Shown: positions 1 to 14,259 of the stretch, piece after piece | How positions within the stretch are numbered: position 1 is the first letter of the stretch | Layout: the number at the start of each line of letters is the position of its first letter | Assembly: GCA_028023455.1 (NCBI GenBank) | Contig: JAQFVV010006272.1 | Coordinates: 2,064,586 to 2,128,585, forward strand | Source: Epiperipatus broadwayi | Lineage: Eukaryota; Onychophora; Udeonychophora; Euonychophora; Peripatidae | Direction of reading: 5' to 3' | Length of the DNA stretch: 64,000 nt | Program-made: the position numbers and the translations under genes | The notes under the pieces: generated by a model | Databases searched by the model: none | What the model saw: the letters and a program-made list of their open reading frames with translations, nothing else | What the model was told of the DNA's origin: nothing

Positions 1-1949
1 GACCACTGCAATATTACTAACCCTTGATAAATGCTTTGGCAGATATTCATAATTTTCTTTTAACTCATCTGTCCTTTACTCTTTGATTATAATTAATCTT
101 GGTTTGCATTCCCTGCATAACAAAAATCTTTTGGCTGGCAGTTTATTGAGTATATTGTTCTGTTTTTCTTAGTAGAGATTTTGGTTTTTCTACATTTTAG
201 ATTATTTAATACCATAATCTTTTCTTTTTCTGTATGAGAATCAACCGTGATAATTTTAAACATGGTCATTTATGGATTGTTCTGCAGACATATGATATTC
301 TTAGTCATGATGTTTCTTTTCCAGGCTAAGGAAAGCTCACCTGCACTGTTTTGTTGTATTCCATACAAGCCTGCTTTGTTTTGAAATCTCTAAATAAGAA
401 AATTGGAATTTGTTATTTTTTTTATAAATCCTTAGCAGGAAGACATAATAAATTCCTTTTTAATTCTTAGGTAAAAAAACGAACGTATCTGCCAAAGTGT
501 TTAATGTTTTAATACTCTCTTACACTTTCTGGTAAATAAAGTAGAGAAATCTGGGTTAAACTTTCAGATTTCGTTTTGCTTGGGATTTATTATTGTGAGT
601 TTAATAAACTATAAAATTATTTAACATTATTTTGGCTGATGTTTGTTTCTGTATTCATTTCTCAATTATCTAAATAATGTTAAAGATCTCTTTTTCGACC
701 TGGGTCTAGCTCGTATCATTCATCACCATCAACTCTTTATCACTGTAAATTAAATTCTCTTGGTAGTAAGTGTCCTAGTGGTGCCTTTGGTGATCCAAAG
801 AAGAGAAAATGATCGGTACATATATACATAAACTCAAACTATCTTACAATATTTTTCTTAGCTAGTAAGTTTTATATATATAAATTAAGTTAGACTTGTT
901 TAGATTTGTTCTCTAACTCGACTGTTTAAAAATGTCACTTCTATTTATCAAAATAGATAATACTGAATAAGTTCTACAGATGCATCTTAGGTGTACTTTT
1001 ACTTGTCAAAAGAAATAATATTTTTTAAAGCTGATTTGATTATAAAGCTTAAAATAACTACTTAATAATGTATTTCTATTTTTCATATTTAATTACAATT
1101 TAGCAAATAAAATTGATAATTATGTACACAAATTAACACATGATGAAAGATTTATATATCGACCTTTTTAATTAAAAAAAAATGTCTTAAAATTTTAAAT
1201 CAAAACTTTCGACTATTAAATTTCCTCATGACTATAATTTATTTAAATATTTGTTTAAAAATACAGGATAATTTAAAAAAAAGTATTTTAAAACTTTCTT
1301 ATAAGTAAACACTTTTAATAAGTATTATTGAAAAAGAACTTTAATATTCCATTTTTTTTTATTGATAATAGATATAGTTTGATTGGAGTATATTTAATGT
1401 ATCTTAAATAATTATTTTGAAACTAAAAATTATAGTCATCAATGCGAACAACTATTGGCAATAACTAATTTATCAGTGGCTATTCATAAAGTTGTCAGTG
1501 AAATCTGCTTACTTATATTTTATAAAGATAGAAATGGTAGAATAGCATCATAATCATAAATGAGTATGATCATTCTAATTCCAAAAAAAAAAAATCCTCT
1601 AGAAATGAGTTTTGCAATGACTATACAAACCAATCTGTGAATCCTATATACATTTAAATATAACTGGGCCATTTCTCTGTCTTAATATTTTGTGATGCTC
1701 TTTTAATTTTTTCAATAGAAACCTTTTCTTATGAAATACTTCAGCACCATGAATAATTGTAATTTTTCAATGTATTCTGTTTTACCAATGTGAAAAATCA
1801 ATATTGCACTTCTTTATAAAGTCTTTAATATAGATGAGGTCTAACTTCTACTATAAATAATCCATGCAAAGTTCACCAACGTTTTTTGAGAAGTCTTGAA
1901 TTTTTCACTTGTTTTACATGTTCAATCGAATGAAAGTATGATTTTACAA
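1..1949. other. AT-rich non-coding stretch
   Basis: I see no gene, RNA gene or recognisable repeat here. It is presumably intronic or 5' flanking DNA of the nAChR gene. The signal-peptide exon expected upstream of the 7748 exon was not recognised. Confidence 0.4.
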
Positions 1950-3870
1950 ATAGTATCACATCAGCAAGGTTGAAGAACATATTGAATAGTTTTATGATCC
2001 TGCCATTGCATTTCTAAAATTTTAGACAACATCCTTAAATACAACTTTTTTAACACATCAATGGGTGTCCAAATCCCACTTCCATACAATAAAATAAGTA
2101 AAATAATAACTCTGTATTCGGTTAATTCATATACAATTGTTATTTCCATATAATAAAATACCTTATTGTTTAACTTGTTAAAAACAACATTAGCATCTTG
2201 GAGTCTGTGTAGTACCTCAACATCTAATACCACCTTTCTACTTATGAAACTAATAAGGTATTTAAATTGCTTTGTATTCTCAAACTGAAAACTATCTGAG
2301 ATAAAAGTTTCTTAGAACTTTTTTTCTGTCACTGGCTGAAAAATAACTTATTACTTGAATATCAATTATTAAACCAAATTCTTTAAATGTTGCATTCAAA
2401 AGATTAAGTACCTTTTGTAAATCAGCTTTTGAATTGGAAAAATAGCATTATCATCCACATACTATAAACCCAAAATATAAGAAATAGAAGTTTCAAAGTC
2501 AATTATCATAAAAATTAAAAACAATGTTGAAGAAAAATGCAGAACATTTTCCACATGTAGTAATAATTCTCCAATTCCATCATATAGGCACTATATGATA
2601 TTAATTTATTTTGGGAGACAATGAAATAATTTTAAACAAAGCTTTAAGCCTATTCAATTAACTGAATCAAATACCTTGACCAAATCAATTTGTTCCCAAC
2701 ACTTTTTTTTGCATTTGCCTGAAAACAAAAATCCATATCTGTAAAACCACATTGAATCTTTGGTAACCATTCATCCATGATAGGAAGCAACTTACTCAAC
2801 AAAATTCTTGGAAGTATCTTAGCTATTGTAGATAATAATGTGATATCATGATAATTATTTTAATCTTGCCTATTCCCTTTATGTATCAAAACTGAAACAT
2901 TAAAAATATCATTAAGAGCAGATAGCATAACTTCTTAAATCCATATATTTCTAAAGGAATTTTTAAAGCTAACATATCATCACCATATTTTAAAATTTCT
3001 CCAGATAATTCATAAAGATTTATCGCCTTTTTATTTTTAAGATTAAAAAAACTGTTTTGATTATCTCAGTAAATAAATAAAATTAATATATCATTAAAAG
3101 TAATTATTTTCTGAATTATTGTGCAAAAAATTATCAAAATACTCTTTATACTTGTCCAAAATTTCATTTCCATCATGTAAAAGAAGGCTCTTTCTGGATT
3201 TAATAGGATTGTGATACTATTTCTGGAGTTTATATGTTGCTTTTAGTGCACTACAAAAAGGTCTAGATTGACTATGATTAATAAAGGTTTACATCATTTT
3301 TGCAGTTTTAATATGTTACTGAACTTCTGCATTCATATCTCTATTCATTATGAAGTTCCACATATAATTTATAATACTACCCAAAAAAAGAATGCAACAT
3401 TATTCTTTAATTAGTTTATTAATAATAAAATCATTATTAGAAAAACAATCATAATTCTTCTTTTTAGTGAATCTAAGAATAGATTTTATTAAAAAAATTT
3501 CATGCTTCAGTAATATGACAATCCTTGAAGTCCAAATTATCAATTCTAATCTTTAATAATTTAGTACCTCTAAAGAATTATCATCAATTTTTTTGTAAAT
3601 ATGATTTAATTTTAATGCATCAACCTATGATCCATTTAACAATATACAATTGTAAGGTTTTATTTAATATAACATTTTATTGTATTCTGACTTCTATCTA
3701 TAATTTCATCTATTAAATGTCATTGTTTTAAGAATTGATGCATCCATATTCCTTTTTAATATTTTTTCTGCATAAACAAAGTGTTTGTGATAGATTCTGC
3801 TCTCTTATAAGATAGAATGTTGATTTACCAAAGATTAAGTACTGTTTCCAATACAGTCATTTTTGTCTTT
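1950..3870 (-). pseudogene. Decayed APE-type LINE (endonuclease end, linker, reverse transcriptase, C-terminus)
   Basis: Read on the minus strand from high to low coordinates, fragments match the order of an RTE/CFDP2-like non-LTR retrotransposon. An endonuclease-end motif like WMHQFLKQ.HLIDE lies near 3720-3770. The linker resembles LLLHDGNEILDKYKEYF near 3150-3190. An RT stretch like ITLLSTIAKILPRILLSKLL lies near 2790-2850. The catalytic YVDD is near 2455-2475, and a C-terminal LLYGSGIWT...ILEMQWQD at 2010-2090. Frameshifts and stops are frequent, so it is long dead. It is antisense to the nAChR gene. The family (RTE-like) is inferred from remembered motifs, not from a search; boundaries are approximate. 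Confidence 0.7.
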
Positions 3871-4349
3871 CTCTTTTTTATTCTTCAGTTATGTAAGTAA
3901 GAGTAGATCATGGTTATCAGTTTCTTATGCCATTCAGTGTCTTTTTATGCTTACTGTGACAATAAAATTGTGTTTGTGAAATATATATACATTCTTTAAT
4001 TACATGCACAATATTTCTGATTAAAATTTTTTTCTTGATCAAAACTTCATAGCAAAGGTAGAAACAGGCTTAGTAGATTGGCAGATTTTAGTTGTGATTT
4101 TTGTTGAAGACAATACAATCATTAATGAGTCCATTTGGAACTGGAGTTGAGATAAAAAATTCAGCCAGCAAAGATTTTATGTTTAGATAGTCCTATTTAT
4201 AGATCCCCTGCTTATCATAGAAGTGAAATTTTTCTACAAAATGTAATCTAAAAAGGCTTATCTCAGATCATCTGGTGATATTGTCATGACTTGTGGATTT
4301 CCCATTCAGCAATTGAAATAACACTAATAGAAGTGATAAATAAAGTAAA

Positions 4350-5560
4350 TTACATTTTTTTAAATATTTGTGCATGGAAAATGCAACCATTACTCAAATG
4401 AAGGACTGACTTGATGGCTAAGAAGATGTCAGAATTTAAGATCAATATAATTGCTTTTAGTGAATCTTGTTTCCCAGAAGAAGAAGATAAATAGGACAGA
4501 TGTATGGATGTAATTTATTTTTTAAAAGGCTGACCAATACATAAAAGACAGGTGCACAGTGTTGGATTTGGAATGGAATTTTTTATTGTATTAATGAAAG
4601 ACTAATGATATTAAAACTTATCTTGCACAACTATTGCACGAATATTAGATTCAGAAAATTCAGAAAAAGAAAGCTTTTATTTTTTGCTGGTTAGTATTAT
4701 TATGCAATAATAATATTAATGATGATGATGATGATTCTATTAAAGATCAAATTTTTCTTTCTGGAGACTTTAATGCATATGTTTGTACAAATTGTAGATG
4801 TTGGCCATAATGGTATAGCTACTGTAAGTTCAAGTGGTCTGTCGTTTTTGAATTTTTGCATAAGACATAGAGTGACATAAATTTTATAGGTTGTTTTATG
4901 AATATATATAAGAAAATGAAATGACATCAAATCTTAAAATGCCATCTATATTTTCAAGTAGTATTTTATACATTATTATAGACTAAGCAAATAAACCAAT
5001 CTTTCTGCAGGATGTTTTAAAGATTCAAATTTTAATATCAAATTAATTGTAATAGTGATATTAAATAAAAAAAATAAAATTTGTATATTAAATGAAGAAT
5101 TGGTATTTTTTCAATGCAGCTGAATAAGGCTGGGTGAATCTGAAATAAATGCTCTGCAGAGATTGGTTAGATTTTTTATTATATAATGTTAGATGTAATA
5201 TCATAATAGTATAGTTGATATTATATTCACTTTGTTTAAAAGATTGTTGTTGTTGAATGATTTCATAACCAAAGGACTGACTAGTAAAACCAATGATTAA
5301 AACAAAAAAATACTATAAAGGATTTGTATATATCCATGTTCTAAACAATGGGTTTTTAAAGGATGAAGTTTAACTTGTATGTTTGTGAAAATCTATTTAA
5401 GAATCTTTCTGTATTTTAATAAATAAGCATAAACCTAAAAATAGGCAGAAAACATGGTCTATTTTACAAAATTTGTCTAGACTATCATACCTAGTGAATT
5501 ATATATTTAAATGATGAATATAGGTTTATTATCCAATAAACTGTGACAATAATCAATGAT
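4350..5560 (+). pseudogene. LINE endonuclease fragment, first of two
   Basis: The + strand shows relics of an APE endonuclease: an N-terminal CAWKMQPLL-like start, then MAKKMSEFKINIIAFSESCF at 4411-4470 (the SET/E catalytic region), and GDFNAYV near 4765 (the GDFN motif). A degraded segment ending IFLQDVLK near 5000-5020 corresponds to the region before the last catalytic motif. Many stops and frame changes are present. It appears to be the same LINE type as the minus-strand fossil just upstream, in opposite orientation. The 3' limit is a guess, because after about 5060 only AT-rich text remains. Confidence 0.55.
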
Positions 5561-5583
5561 TATTTTGATTGTTTTCTAAATAT

Positions 5584-6200
5584 AGGTATATGGAATGTAT
5601 AAACATTGCTTGATAGGACTCTTAAAAGAGCTGAATAAAGAGTACCTATAATTAAGGAGTTGTGATTGAATATTAGTATAATTGCTCTTAATGAAACTTA
5701 TCTTTTAAAGAAAAAGCAATTCTAACCTATAGATTCTGATATGTTTTTTTTTGAAAGGGTATACAACTGAGTGAAAAAAGTTGAATGGTATTAACATTTT
5801 TTTGGAGTCTAATTTAGCACTTTTTATTATTAGAATTTCTAAATATATCAATATAAAGCTAATGTAAATAAAAATTGTTTTATTCTTTGGTATTGGTTTT
5901 TATTTTATTGATTTTTCTACACTATTAGAGTCAGAGGCAGTTTTGATTTCTTGTTGGATTTTGTCATTGATTCAATACTAATAAATATTTTTTCTTATTC
6001 AATAAGTCTGTATATTTGAGTGACTTATTATTATTGAATTTTTGCACTATATAGGGACTGATTATTATGATCCCTGATTAGGCAAAAAATTACTAAAAGG
6101 AATTTTGATTTATCAATGCTCCAAACAATGACATTCTGAAGATTATGCTGTTGTTAAGAGTTAAAATATAAGAAAGGCAATATTACATGAATATATGCAG
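5584..6200 (+). pseudogene. LINE endonuclease fragment, second copy in the same orientation
   Basis: A second start of the same endonuclease is recognisable: IGIWNV.TLLDRTLKRAE at 5584-5640, then LNISIIALNETYL near 5660-5705, aligned with the SESCF region of the copy at 4.4 kb. Later parts, including a LLLLNFCTI-like piece near 6030, are poorly preserved. It is not intact. Two same-oriented 5' ends about 1.2 kb apart suggest either two insertions or a tandem duplication. Confidence 0.5.
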
Positions 6201-7747
6201 GCACAGATTATTGAAGTGATTGGAACTTAGTTTTCTTCAAAATGAAAATAACGATTGCATTAAGAAAGAATGGAATTTATAAACATATGGTAAAAATGTG
6301 ATGTTTATTATATATAAATAGCTGCTGTTTTTGCTGCATTTCAACTTCTATCAAACACATCGCTAAACCATAATGCATTTTCTTTTATTAGAGTGTGTTA
6401 TAAATGTAAGTCTAATCTTGACTTTTTAAAAAAATAATAATGACTGATTCTCTGCCAATGATTATATTTTAGTAATTTTAATATAGGAATTTAATGGCGA
6501 ACATTAATGATAGACAGCAAATTTAAAAATGATTGTTAGATTAAACCTGCAAAAGGATGCAATCTTTTATTGATTATAATAATTTTAGATATTTTTTGAT
6601 GCATTGAAATAACATATAAACCTAAAAAGTGTTATTATAATCCTATCAATTTAAAATAATGTACAGTATCTGAGATTTAAATCTAGCTATGATAAATTTA
6701 TTGAAATAAATTATAACTATTAAATTGATTGTAATTACAAACATAAATCTTTAATAAACGAAATATCAAACTAGTAATAATTATAAATACTTTGAAAATG
6801 CAAGCTGTGTTGAGAATATTAAATTAATTTTTATGGCAAGAAACTATGAAAAGAAAATAGCTGTTTATATAAAATAGAAAGTAAGATATCATGAAAAAAA
6901 AATTTTTTTTATTATAATATAAAATAGACTAATCGAAAATTTCCTCTACATAAAAAAAAGCTTATACATATATAAGAAAAGTCAAGATTTTTTTTAAAAA
7001 TATTAAATAATATAATATTTCAAAGAGTCACTAATTTCATACAAACAATATTTCTTTGGCACATAAACTTTAAAATATTAGAAATTTTCTAATTATAATT
7101 TTTTTGTGGTTATATAAAGAAAATTTATTATGTATTTTCAATTTCTCAACAACCTCAATAATTGCTATTCCCTAGATTTTTGCTGACCAGGAGCAATGCA
7201 TCCTTTGCAGAGTAAATCGACATAGTTCTAAATCTTGATTGTTGTAAAGATTAGTTTGCCTAACTTTCAACAGTGCAATGAGTTGTATTATAATTTCAGC
7301 AATATTCTTTTATTATGATTATTTTTCATATTTATTAAAATAAATATTTACTAAACATTATTTGAATTTTTTAAAATGAGTAGTAAAATATTAGAAATTA
7401 AATGTTTAGCAAATTATTAGAAATTATAATTTTTTTTTATTCTTAATGAAAAAAGAATTAAGTTCTAGAATGGTTTTGATCAATCTAAAGTGTATTAATA
7501 CACTGAATATAAGAACATGACTAAGTATGATATATTCTTTACCACCAATGAGAAAAACTATAACTTGTTACGATCATGGTTTATCTTAATATTTTGAAAA
7601 TTAAAAATTTGTGTCATTTTACTTTAATTTGTATTTGGTCAAACATAAATATGTGATTTATCTCATAATTATATTTTCTTTATTTATGCTCATTGGTTTT
7701 TTATACATTTCTTTAATTAAGCACAGTATGGTAATATTTTTATTTAG
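6201..7747. other. Intron sequence upstream of the nAChR exon
   Basis: AT-rich, no gene seen. It ends in a pyrimidine-rich tract and the acceptor AG at 7746-7747. Confidence 0.5.
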
Positions 7748-7887
7748 AGTGCAGTGCATCAGATCATGAAGAGCGGCTTCTCAGGGATAAATTTAAAGGT
7801 TACAATAAACTTGTTCGACCAGTGCAGAAATCTACTGATATCCTAATAGTCAACTTCAGTCTTGCACTTTTCCAGATAGTTGATGTG
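7748..7887 (+). CDS. Nicotinic acetylcholine receptor subunit, exon encoding N-terminal ligand-binding domain (140 bp)
   Basis: This exon codes for the start of the mature extracellular domain of a Cys-loop, ligand-gated cation channel subunit at the neuronal or muscle plasma membrane. The frame begins with a split codon (phase 1; AG, then TGC) and gives 46 codons, including DHEERLLRDKFKGYNKLVRP and FSLALFQIVDV. These match the family's conserved ERLL..L...YN...RPV and LFQI.DV blocks. Acceptor TTTAG and donor GTAAAT flank it. The 140-bp length equals that of the homologous exon of vertebrate alpha7, which supports the 7748 start over AGs a few bases downstream. By eye it is closest to insect beta1-like (non-alpha) subunits. 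The vicinal-cysteine alpha test lies in a later exon, so the subunit class is unresolved. Confidence 0.92.
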
Positions 7888-9289
7888 GTAAATAATTTAT
7901 TTTACAATGTTTTTATAATATTTGTTAATGTATGTTAGATATTCTTCTTTATTTTATCAGACTAATCTTACCAATGGCATAGATTTTGTTTGTTAATACT
8001 TATCATTACAATTAACTATTACTGATTCAAAAAATTTAATACGATTAATTCTAATTTTATAATATTTATATAATTAGAGAAATAAACTCCTAACTAGTAA
8101 ATGTGATTATGTGATGTGATGTATTGTGGCTTCTCCTTAAACGAAATCAATTATGATATCATCTAGTGACAAAGTCATTGCTGTAAAAAAATAAGTATAA
8201 TTGATTTTCATTTGTTACATTAATGTTTTTTACAGTGAAAATATTGCATTGAATTTCACCAGTACTTACAAGTTAAAAGTTTATCTCTTTATTATCATGT
8301 TGAATTTATCTTTTATGCACATATATTCAGACAGACCCATAACGTAAGTATCCAAAATGATGTAACAAAGAGATACTTATGGAACCAAATATGAAATAAT
8401 AGTGTCATAATTGAAGCTTACAAAATGAATCTCTGTTTGCAATCTTAAGATTTTAATAAGGAAACAAGTTTAGAGATTGCTGTCCACAAAATAAAATTTT
8501 ACTCATTGGAGATATAAGCAAAGTTTTATTGAAATTAGCTAAAATCACTATTCTCAAGGCTGAATCACTTAGTATTTTTTTTAATAACATTACAAATGTT
8601 AAAGTCTTTGTAAACTATAGTATTAGAAAATAAACAGTATGAATATATTGTAAATAGAATGAGAGTGAAAATGTGTCCAACTGTCTCACTAAATAATTTT
8701 TAAATTTCAAAAAAACACTATTTTAACTATTAATCGAATAAAATAATTTCCATTTGTCTAAAGTCCCAATATTTTAAATAAGATATTTTATAAGGTTATT
8801 AAAATGAATACTTAGTCATTCTTTTTTCACATATATATATTTTAATAATTCTTTTTTTGAGAATAATATTTTGGCTAATTTCAATAGAGCTTTATGTACA
8901 TTTCCATTGGGTAAAATTATATTCTCACAGATAGTATTGTCTAAACTTGACTCCGATTTAAAATCTTGGGACTTCAAACAAATCGGCACTTGTTTTTATT
9001 TTATTGGCATTTAGACAAATGCGTTGCTCTGAGATTTTAGTTATTTTGTGCAGAAGTTCAAGAAATCTTTATCTTAATACATTTAAACATGCGCGCGCAC
9101 ACACATCAGTTTTGACTTCTAAAAAAAATCTTTTTCCGATATTTTTTTTTTTACTGCATTTTAACTTATATTTTAAAGTTCAAATCAAAAACACTGAATG
9201 ATTTGATTGGATTATATGCATAATAAATAATTTTTAGATAGATTTGCAAAATATCATAAATTATAAATATTATAAGTTGTCATTTCATC
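7888..9289. other. Intronic AT-rich stretch
   Basis: No gene or clear repeat seen. Short ORFs near 9004-9525 are AT-rich with no recognisable motif. Confidence 0.4.
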
Positions 9290-11066
9290 ACCGATCATTT
9301 TTATTAGACCCTCACTTTTATTTTTATTTTTTAAATTTATATCCAAACCATTACACAAGCAGAGGGGAAAATATAGTCAATATTTTATATATTAACTACA
9401 ATAATGATCAGACCAAGATTGTCTATGTATACACAGACTACTGCTACCTTTCAAGACTATTACCCACAGACTGCCAGAAACCAAAATTCTCTCCTGTGAA
9501 TACTTTTTACTTATACTGGGTATAAAATACAGTCATCATCCGGAGAATTAACTGTAATATCCACAAGAGAAGATATGAATACTTCTAGTATTTGATTCCA
9601 GAGCAAGTTCAAATAAACAAGGAAACACTCCTCATGTTGACTATCAGATAAAGCATATTTAAAACACAAAACAATATAATTAACAAATTTTGTCTTAATT
9701 AAATTTTATATGGTGAGATATGGAGAGAAGAGAATTCAGATCAAATTAACAATTAAAACAAGATATTAAAACAATACAAATAAAATAAAATTGACCTAAT
9801 TACAAAGTTATTTTAGCATTATTAATTTTCAATTAAAATTAAAAAATAAAAGTTTATGCATTTCTTGTTTTAGCAAAGTTTATAAAGAAAATATAAATTT
9901 TACCCTTCCTATTTCAGTTTAAGTTTAGACTTTGATTTTTGCTTACACTGATCTATATTTTAGTTAGATTTTCTTGAGGTGATCACTTCTGTCTTTTTGA
10001 TAGTGCCTAGAGTTCATGAACAGTATCCTTGAATTGACTTCTGGTTTCCTTAATGGCTTATAGTTTCTTCTTTCTGGGTTAGCAGTTATCTACATTTAAT
10101 TGTTCATCAGTAGTCTTGGATGAATGATAGTTGGATGTCTCAGCAATGGCAAATCATGGTTTTGGTCATATTTCAGACTATCAATAAGTTATAGGAACTG
10201 CATGGTGAAAACCAAATGAACACCTCTTTTGCAAGTCTATCAGGGCATGGTGATGTTAAGGCATCATCAGAGATTTCTATGTAATGCTAGAAGTTCATGA
10301 TGGTGAAGACTATAAAACTCAAAAATACTACAGCAAAATTACAGCAGTAGAATAACTTGAATAATCTGAATAAGTTCACTAACTTTAATAACTGGACTAA
10401 TAAAAAAGTATTAGCTTATATATCCTTGGCCAACCACTGTCTGAGTAATCATCTGCATTAATCAGTTTCAATCTTCTTTTCTTTCTCCAATTAATTAATC
10501 TTCTTTTTTAAATTACAGATTACAATAAAACTTATGTAATCTTTATTTTTTCTTGATTAGATAATTTAGAAAATAATTGTATATTCTGACAAGATAAAGA
10601 TTATTTTATATTAATTAAATAACTTTATGTTCCATTTCTCTTTTCAAATGAATTCTTTAGCTTAATAAATATGATTTTAAGTTACCTTTTTGTTTTCTTT
10701 TTATGTTGTAGTTTTGCAGATAAGATTTTGGAATCTGTAGTTTTTTTTAAAATAAAAGATAAACAAAATTTTACCAGCTTTATTTGGCCAGTGATTACCT
10801 CCATTAGACTTTTTTTAACTAGAAAATCTAATTAAAATTCTTAAACTATCCTTATAATTTCATTATATATAATTTTTTCTTTGATATTTCCTTTTATTTT
10901 AAATTAAGATTGAGATAATTTGACCAATTTTATTTCTCCTTTTGTTGAATTCTAATCTGGTCTTTTATTCTTTATTTTAAAATCTTTCTCTTCTTCACTT
11001 CCTATTTTTAACATATCTTTTAAATATTTTATGTAACACATATATTTTATATATCCATTACATTGC
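9290..11066. repeat. ~1.7-kb direct repeat, copy 1
   Basis: Aligned by eye to 14260-16672 over nearly its whole length: for example the block with ACACAAGCAGAGGGGAAAAT at 9353-9372 recurs at 14322-14341. The shared ending around TTTTAACATATCTTTTAAAT (about 11007) recurs near 16611. No coding domain or terminal repeat is recognised, so the repeat class is unknown. This copy lacks the 555-bp insertion present in copy 2 and so serves as its empty site. Confidence 0.75.
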
Positions 11067-14000
11067 ACCTCTTCCAATTTAGGACTAAAATGTACCAATT
11101 CCTTTTCTTAGGCATTCATCAATTTTATTTCTAAATGCTTTATTTAAAAAAAAATTATAATTACCTAAAAAGGAAAATTCATGATGAATGAGATTCACAA
11201 TGGGTAAGAGTTTTAAGAGAGGCATCAAACTTAATGATTGGTATTTCACATGCTGATCAATCCTGTATTAATTAAACCATGTTTAATTTCTTGTGAATGT
11301 CATGACTAGTTCAATGTTTGTGTAATACAGGTGCAAAATGTGGTCTTTGAACATTTTACCTAAAAATTGTCAGGATTATTTCTACTGCATATTTGGCTTA
11401 TGATATTTTTATTAATTGGCTGGGAATTTTTATTCCAATTATACTTTTAACAAGCCAAGACTTTTCTCTATTTGTGAATCATCATCATCTTAGCAGCAGA
11501 GTTTCACATGCAGACCCATCTTCAAACCAACATCTCTGTGAAGAAAAAATCTAATCAAACACAGAATACAATCTGATATTTCTATATTTACTTATATACA
11601 CATACTGCAATCTGTTGTTTCCCTATTCATCATCACTCTATATATACTTCAAAGAATTTATATTATTATTATTTTTATTCATGTCTAATATTTCAAACAT
11701 TTTATTTTTTCCTTTGAATTTTCAATAGTATATGCTTTGCTTAAATTTTTTTATTTAGTCACACTCTACTATGTTCCAAAACACAGTCTTATGAGATGGA
11801 TTACTCATAAATTTTGGTTGTCATAATTCAGGGATTGATGCTTATATTTTTTTTTATTTTACTTTCAAAGTTTTCATTTTTACTCTTTATCAAAAATTAT
11901 TATTTATACTAATACAATTTCTGCCAAATTATCCAACTTCTATTATCTTTTATTGTTTAATTTTTCTTACTCAGACACTCAAAAATTTTTATTTTATTTA
12001 TTCTTACTATTATAAAAAAAATCTACTTTAATCATATTTTCTTTAACAAGATCCAAGGTCATTATTTATAAAGTTCAAACCTGTGAGTTCTTTCAATTAC
12101 TAAACTATTTTGTATCTGTTAGTTCTTTATTTTGTTACCTTTCTTTTGACATTTTTGATAGTCTTTTTACATAGCTGCTCATATTAATGGATTGTGAATT
12201 GCCCATTATTTGTCTTGCATGAGTGACATGTGAGTCACTTCTGGTGCATGGCTGCTAGAAAATTGTCTCTCTCTCCATGAGTTTGTTCCATGGCCAAATT
12301 TCATAGCATGTTTGTTCCCTCTTTAGATTGGGACTTAAATCTCCTGTCTTTTGCTTCATGGGCAGGTCTAATGCTATCATAAGCACTTTATGATTCTGCA
12401 ATTTACTCAGCCATCTTCCTCTCAGTGCTGATGAGCATCTGTTCTACATTACAAGGAAAACTGCTGCACAGCCCTAATAATCTGCTGTTCAGAAATGGTC
12501 TGGCCATTAACACTCTTAATTTCACCACCTTCCTATAGAAAAAATGAAGTAAATGATTCACAAGATCACCATTCTTCCTGTGATATCTGGTATCTAATAT
12601 TCTCCTGGAATTCTTCTCTTCAGTATCTGGCTAGCAGAACTTGTTTATATTCAATGAATGTTATGGTTTTTTTAAAGGAGACCACCAATCTTGAGAGATG
12701 CCTTGAAGATAGCTGCATGTAATCATGATCTTGGCCTTTTCACTTAGATGATTTAATGTAAAGTACCTTTCCAAGCAAGGAGTTTCACCTACATACCCTT
12801 AAAGTATACATATTTTTAGAAATTGGTTGACAATTGCAAGGCTATTATCCAATATGTGTAAGGTATATTAGCACAACTCTACCCATACTTATTAAAATGT
12901 CTATATGCTTTCTGTTTGCTTATCTTATCAATTTCTCTAAGTGTTCACTTTTCCTACTGTTATTTAAATTTATTTTATCAATTTTATATGTTAAATTATT
13001 AATTTCTGTCTTGATATTTTCTATTACCCTTTCATTTTCTAATTCATTCTCTGTTATTGCTTTCTATAAAAACTCTATTTTCCTCTCCCATTTTCATTTA
13101 TTTTTCTAAATTTTTTGATATGCTGCTTCAATTAGATTTTCTCTCTAATTTAGACATCCACTTTCCACCTATTTCTTTTTTCATTTTCTCATAGTTTAAT
13201 TTAATCCGATGATCAAATTTTTCAAACATTTGAGTTTGGTTTTCTAGTTTTATATTTTGGTTCTTAAGTTCTTCATCTGTTTATTTATTTTTATTTTTGA
13301 TCTCTAATTTTTCAAACATTTGAGTTTGGTTTTCTAGTTTTATATTTTGGTTCTTAAGCTCTTCATCTGTTTCTTTATTTTTATTTTTGAGCTCTTTGGC
13401 GGTTTCAGTTTTTTGGCCATCACTTTATTTTGGCTTTGAAGTTTTTTGACTTTCTCCTTATTTTGGTTTTTTAAGCTCTTTGAACATTTTTATCATCATT
13501 ATCATCATTATTTTTTTGATTATTTGAGACTTCTTGTTTTTTTGCTTTCATTTTGTTATTGTTCTTTGCTGGTAACATTAAAATTTTTTTTTCGTGAGCT
13601 TCCATTTTTGCTCTTACTCTGGTATGAATTTACAATCTTTAATTTTATTTGTTTAAAATGATAATAGTTACCTTTTTTGTTTCAATATTACTATCACTTT
13701 ATTATTTGTTTATTTCTTTCTTTTCATTTAATTAATCTATTATATTTTTTTCAAACTGATTTAATTTATTCTTTCATTTAATTGATGTCTCCACATCACA
13801 ATACTATCTAACATTATTGGCCTACTTATTTATGAATTTTACTGTCCCTGCTTTTAGTCTTTACTTCTACTAATCTGCTTATTTTAATTATTTATCTTAG
13901 ACTACCTATGTACTTCTAAAATTTTAATTCTATTGCTTATCTTCTCTTTTAACTATATGCATATATATATTTTTTCAATTATTATACTTTAACAAAGTTA

Positions 14001-14259
14001 TTGTTTTACTGTTGACCCCTTTTTTATTCTCACATTTTTCAACAAATTATTATTATTTATTGATATTTCTATTTTTTTACTTTATCTCATAGGTGAGATC
14101 ATTTGTGTTGTGTGTGAATATGCTGGTAAAATCGATTATATAACATTTACTTTTATGTGTATGGCTTTGCACAACTATTCTGGAAGACAATTATATGCAA
14201 TTGTTCATTCACCTACTCATATTTGAACAGCAATTATATATTTGTACATTGGACATTCA
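11067..14259. other. Intronic AT-rich stretch, possible coding fossil on the minus strand
   Basis: Mostly AT-rich. On the minus strand, 12.2-13.6 kb contains short peptide-like stretches (VNGQTISEQQIIRAVQQFS near 12460-12520, and a lysine/glutamate-rich coiled-coil-like run near 13.2-13.4 kb). These could derive from a transposon ORF1. Stops are frequent and I cannot name a family. Confidence 0.25.
13212..13391. repeat. Two 90-bp tandem repeats encoding a coiled-coil-like unit on the minus strand
   Basis: A 90-bp unit is repeated head to tail (13212-13301 and 13302-13391) with few differences, marked by TTCAAACATTTGAGTTTGG at 13221 and 13311. On the minus strand each unit is 30 codons, such as ELKNQNIKLENQTQMFEK, with a heptad-like pattern; one unit junction carries a stop. 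It looks like internal duplication in a dead coiled-coil ORF. Confidence 0.6.

Noticed and set aside
9004-9525. Two small plus-strand ORFs
   Set aside because: No motif, AT-driven composition, and partly within the 1.7-kb repeat whose second copy does not keep the frame.
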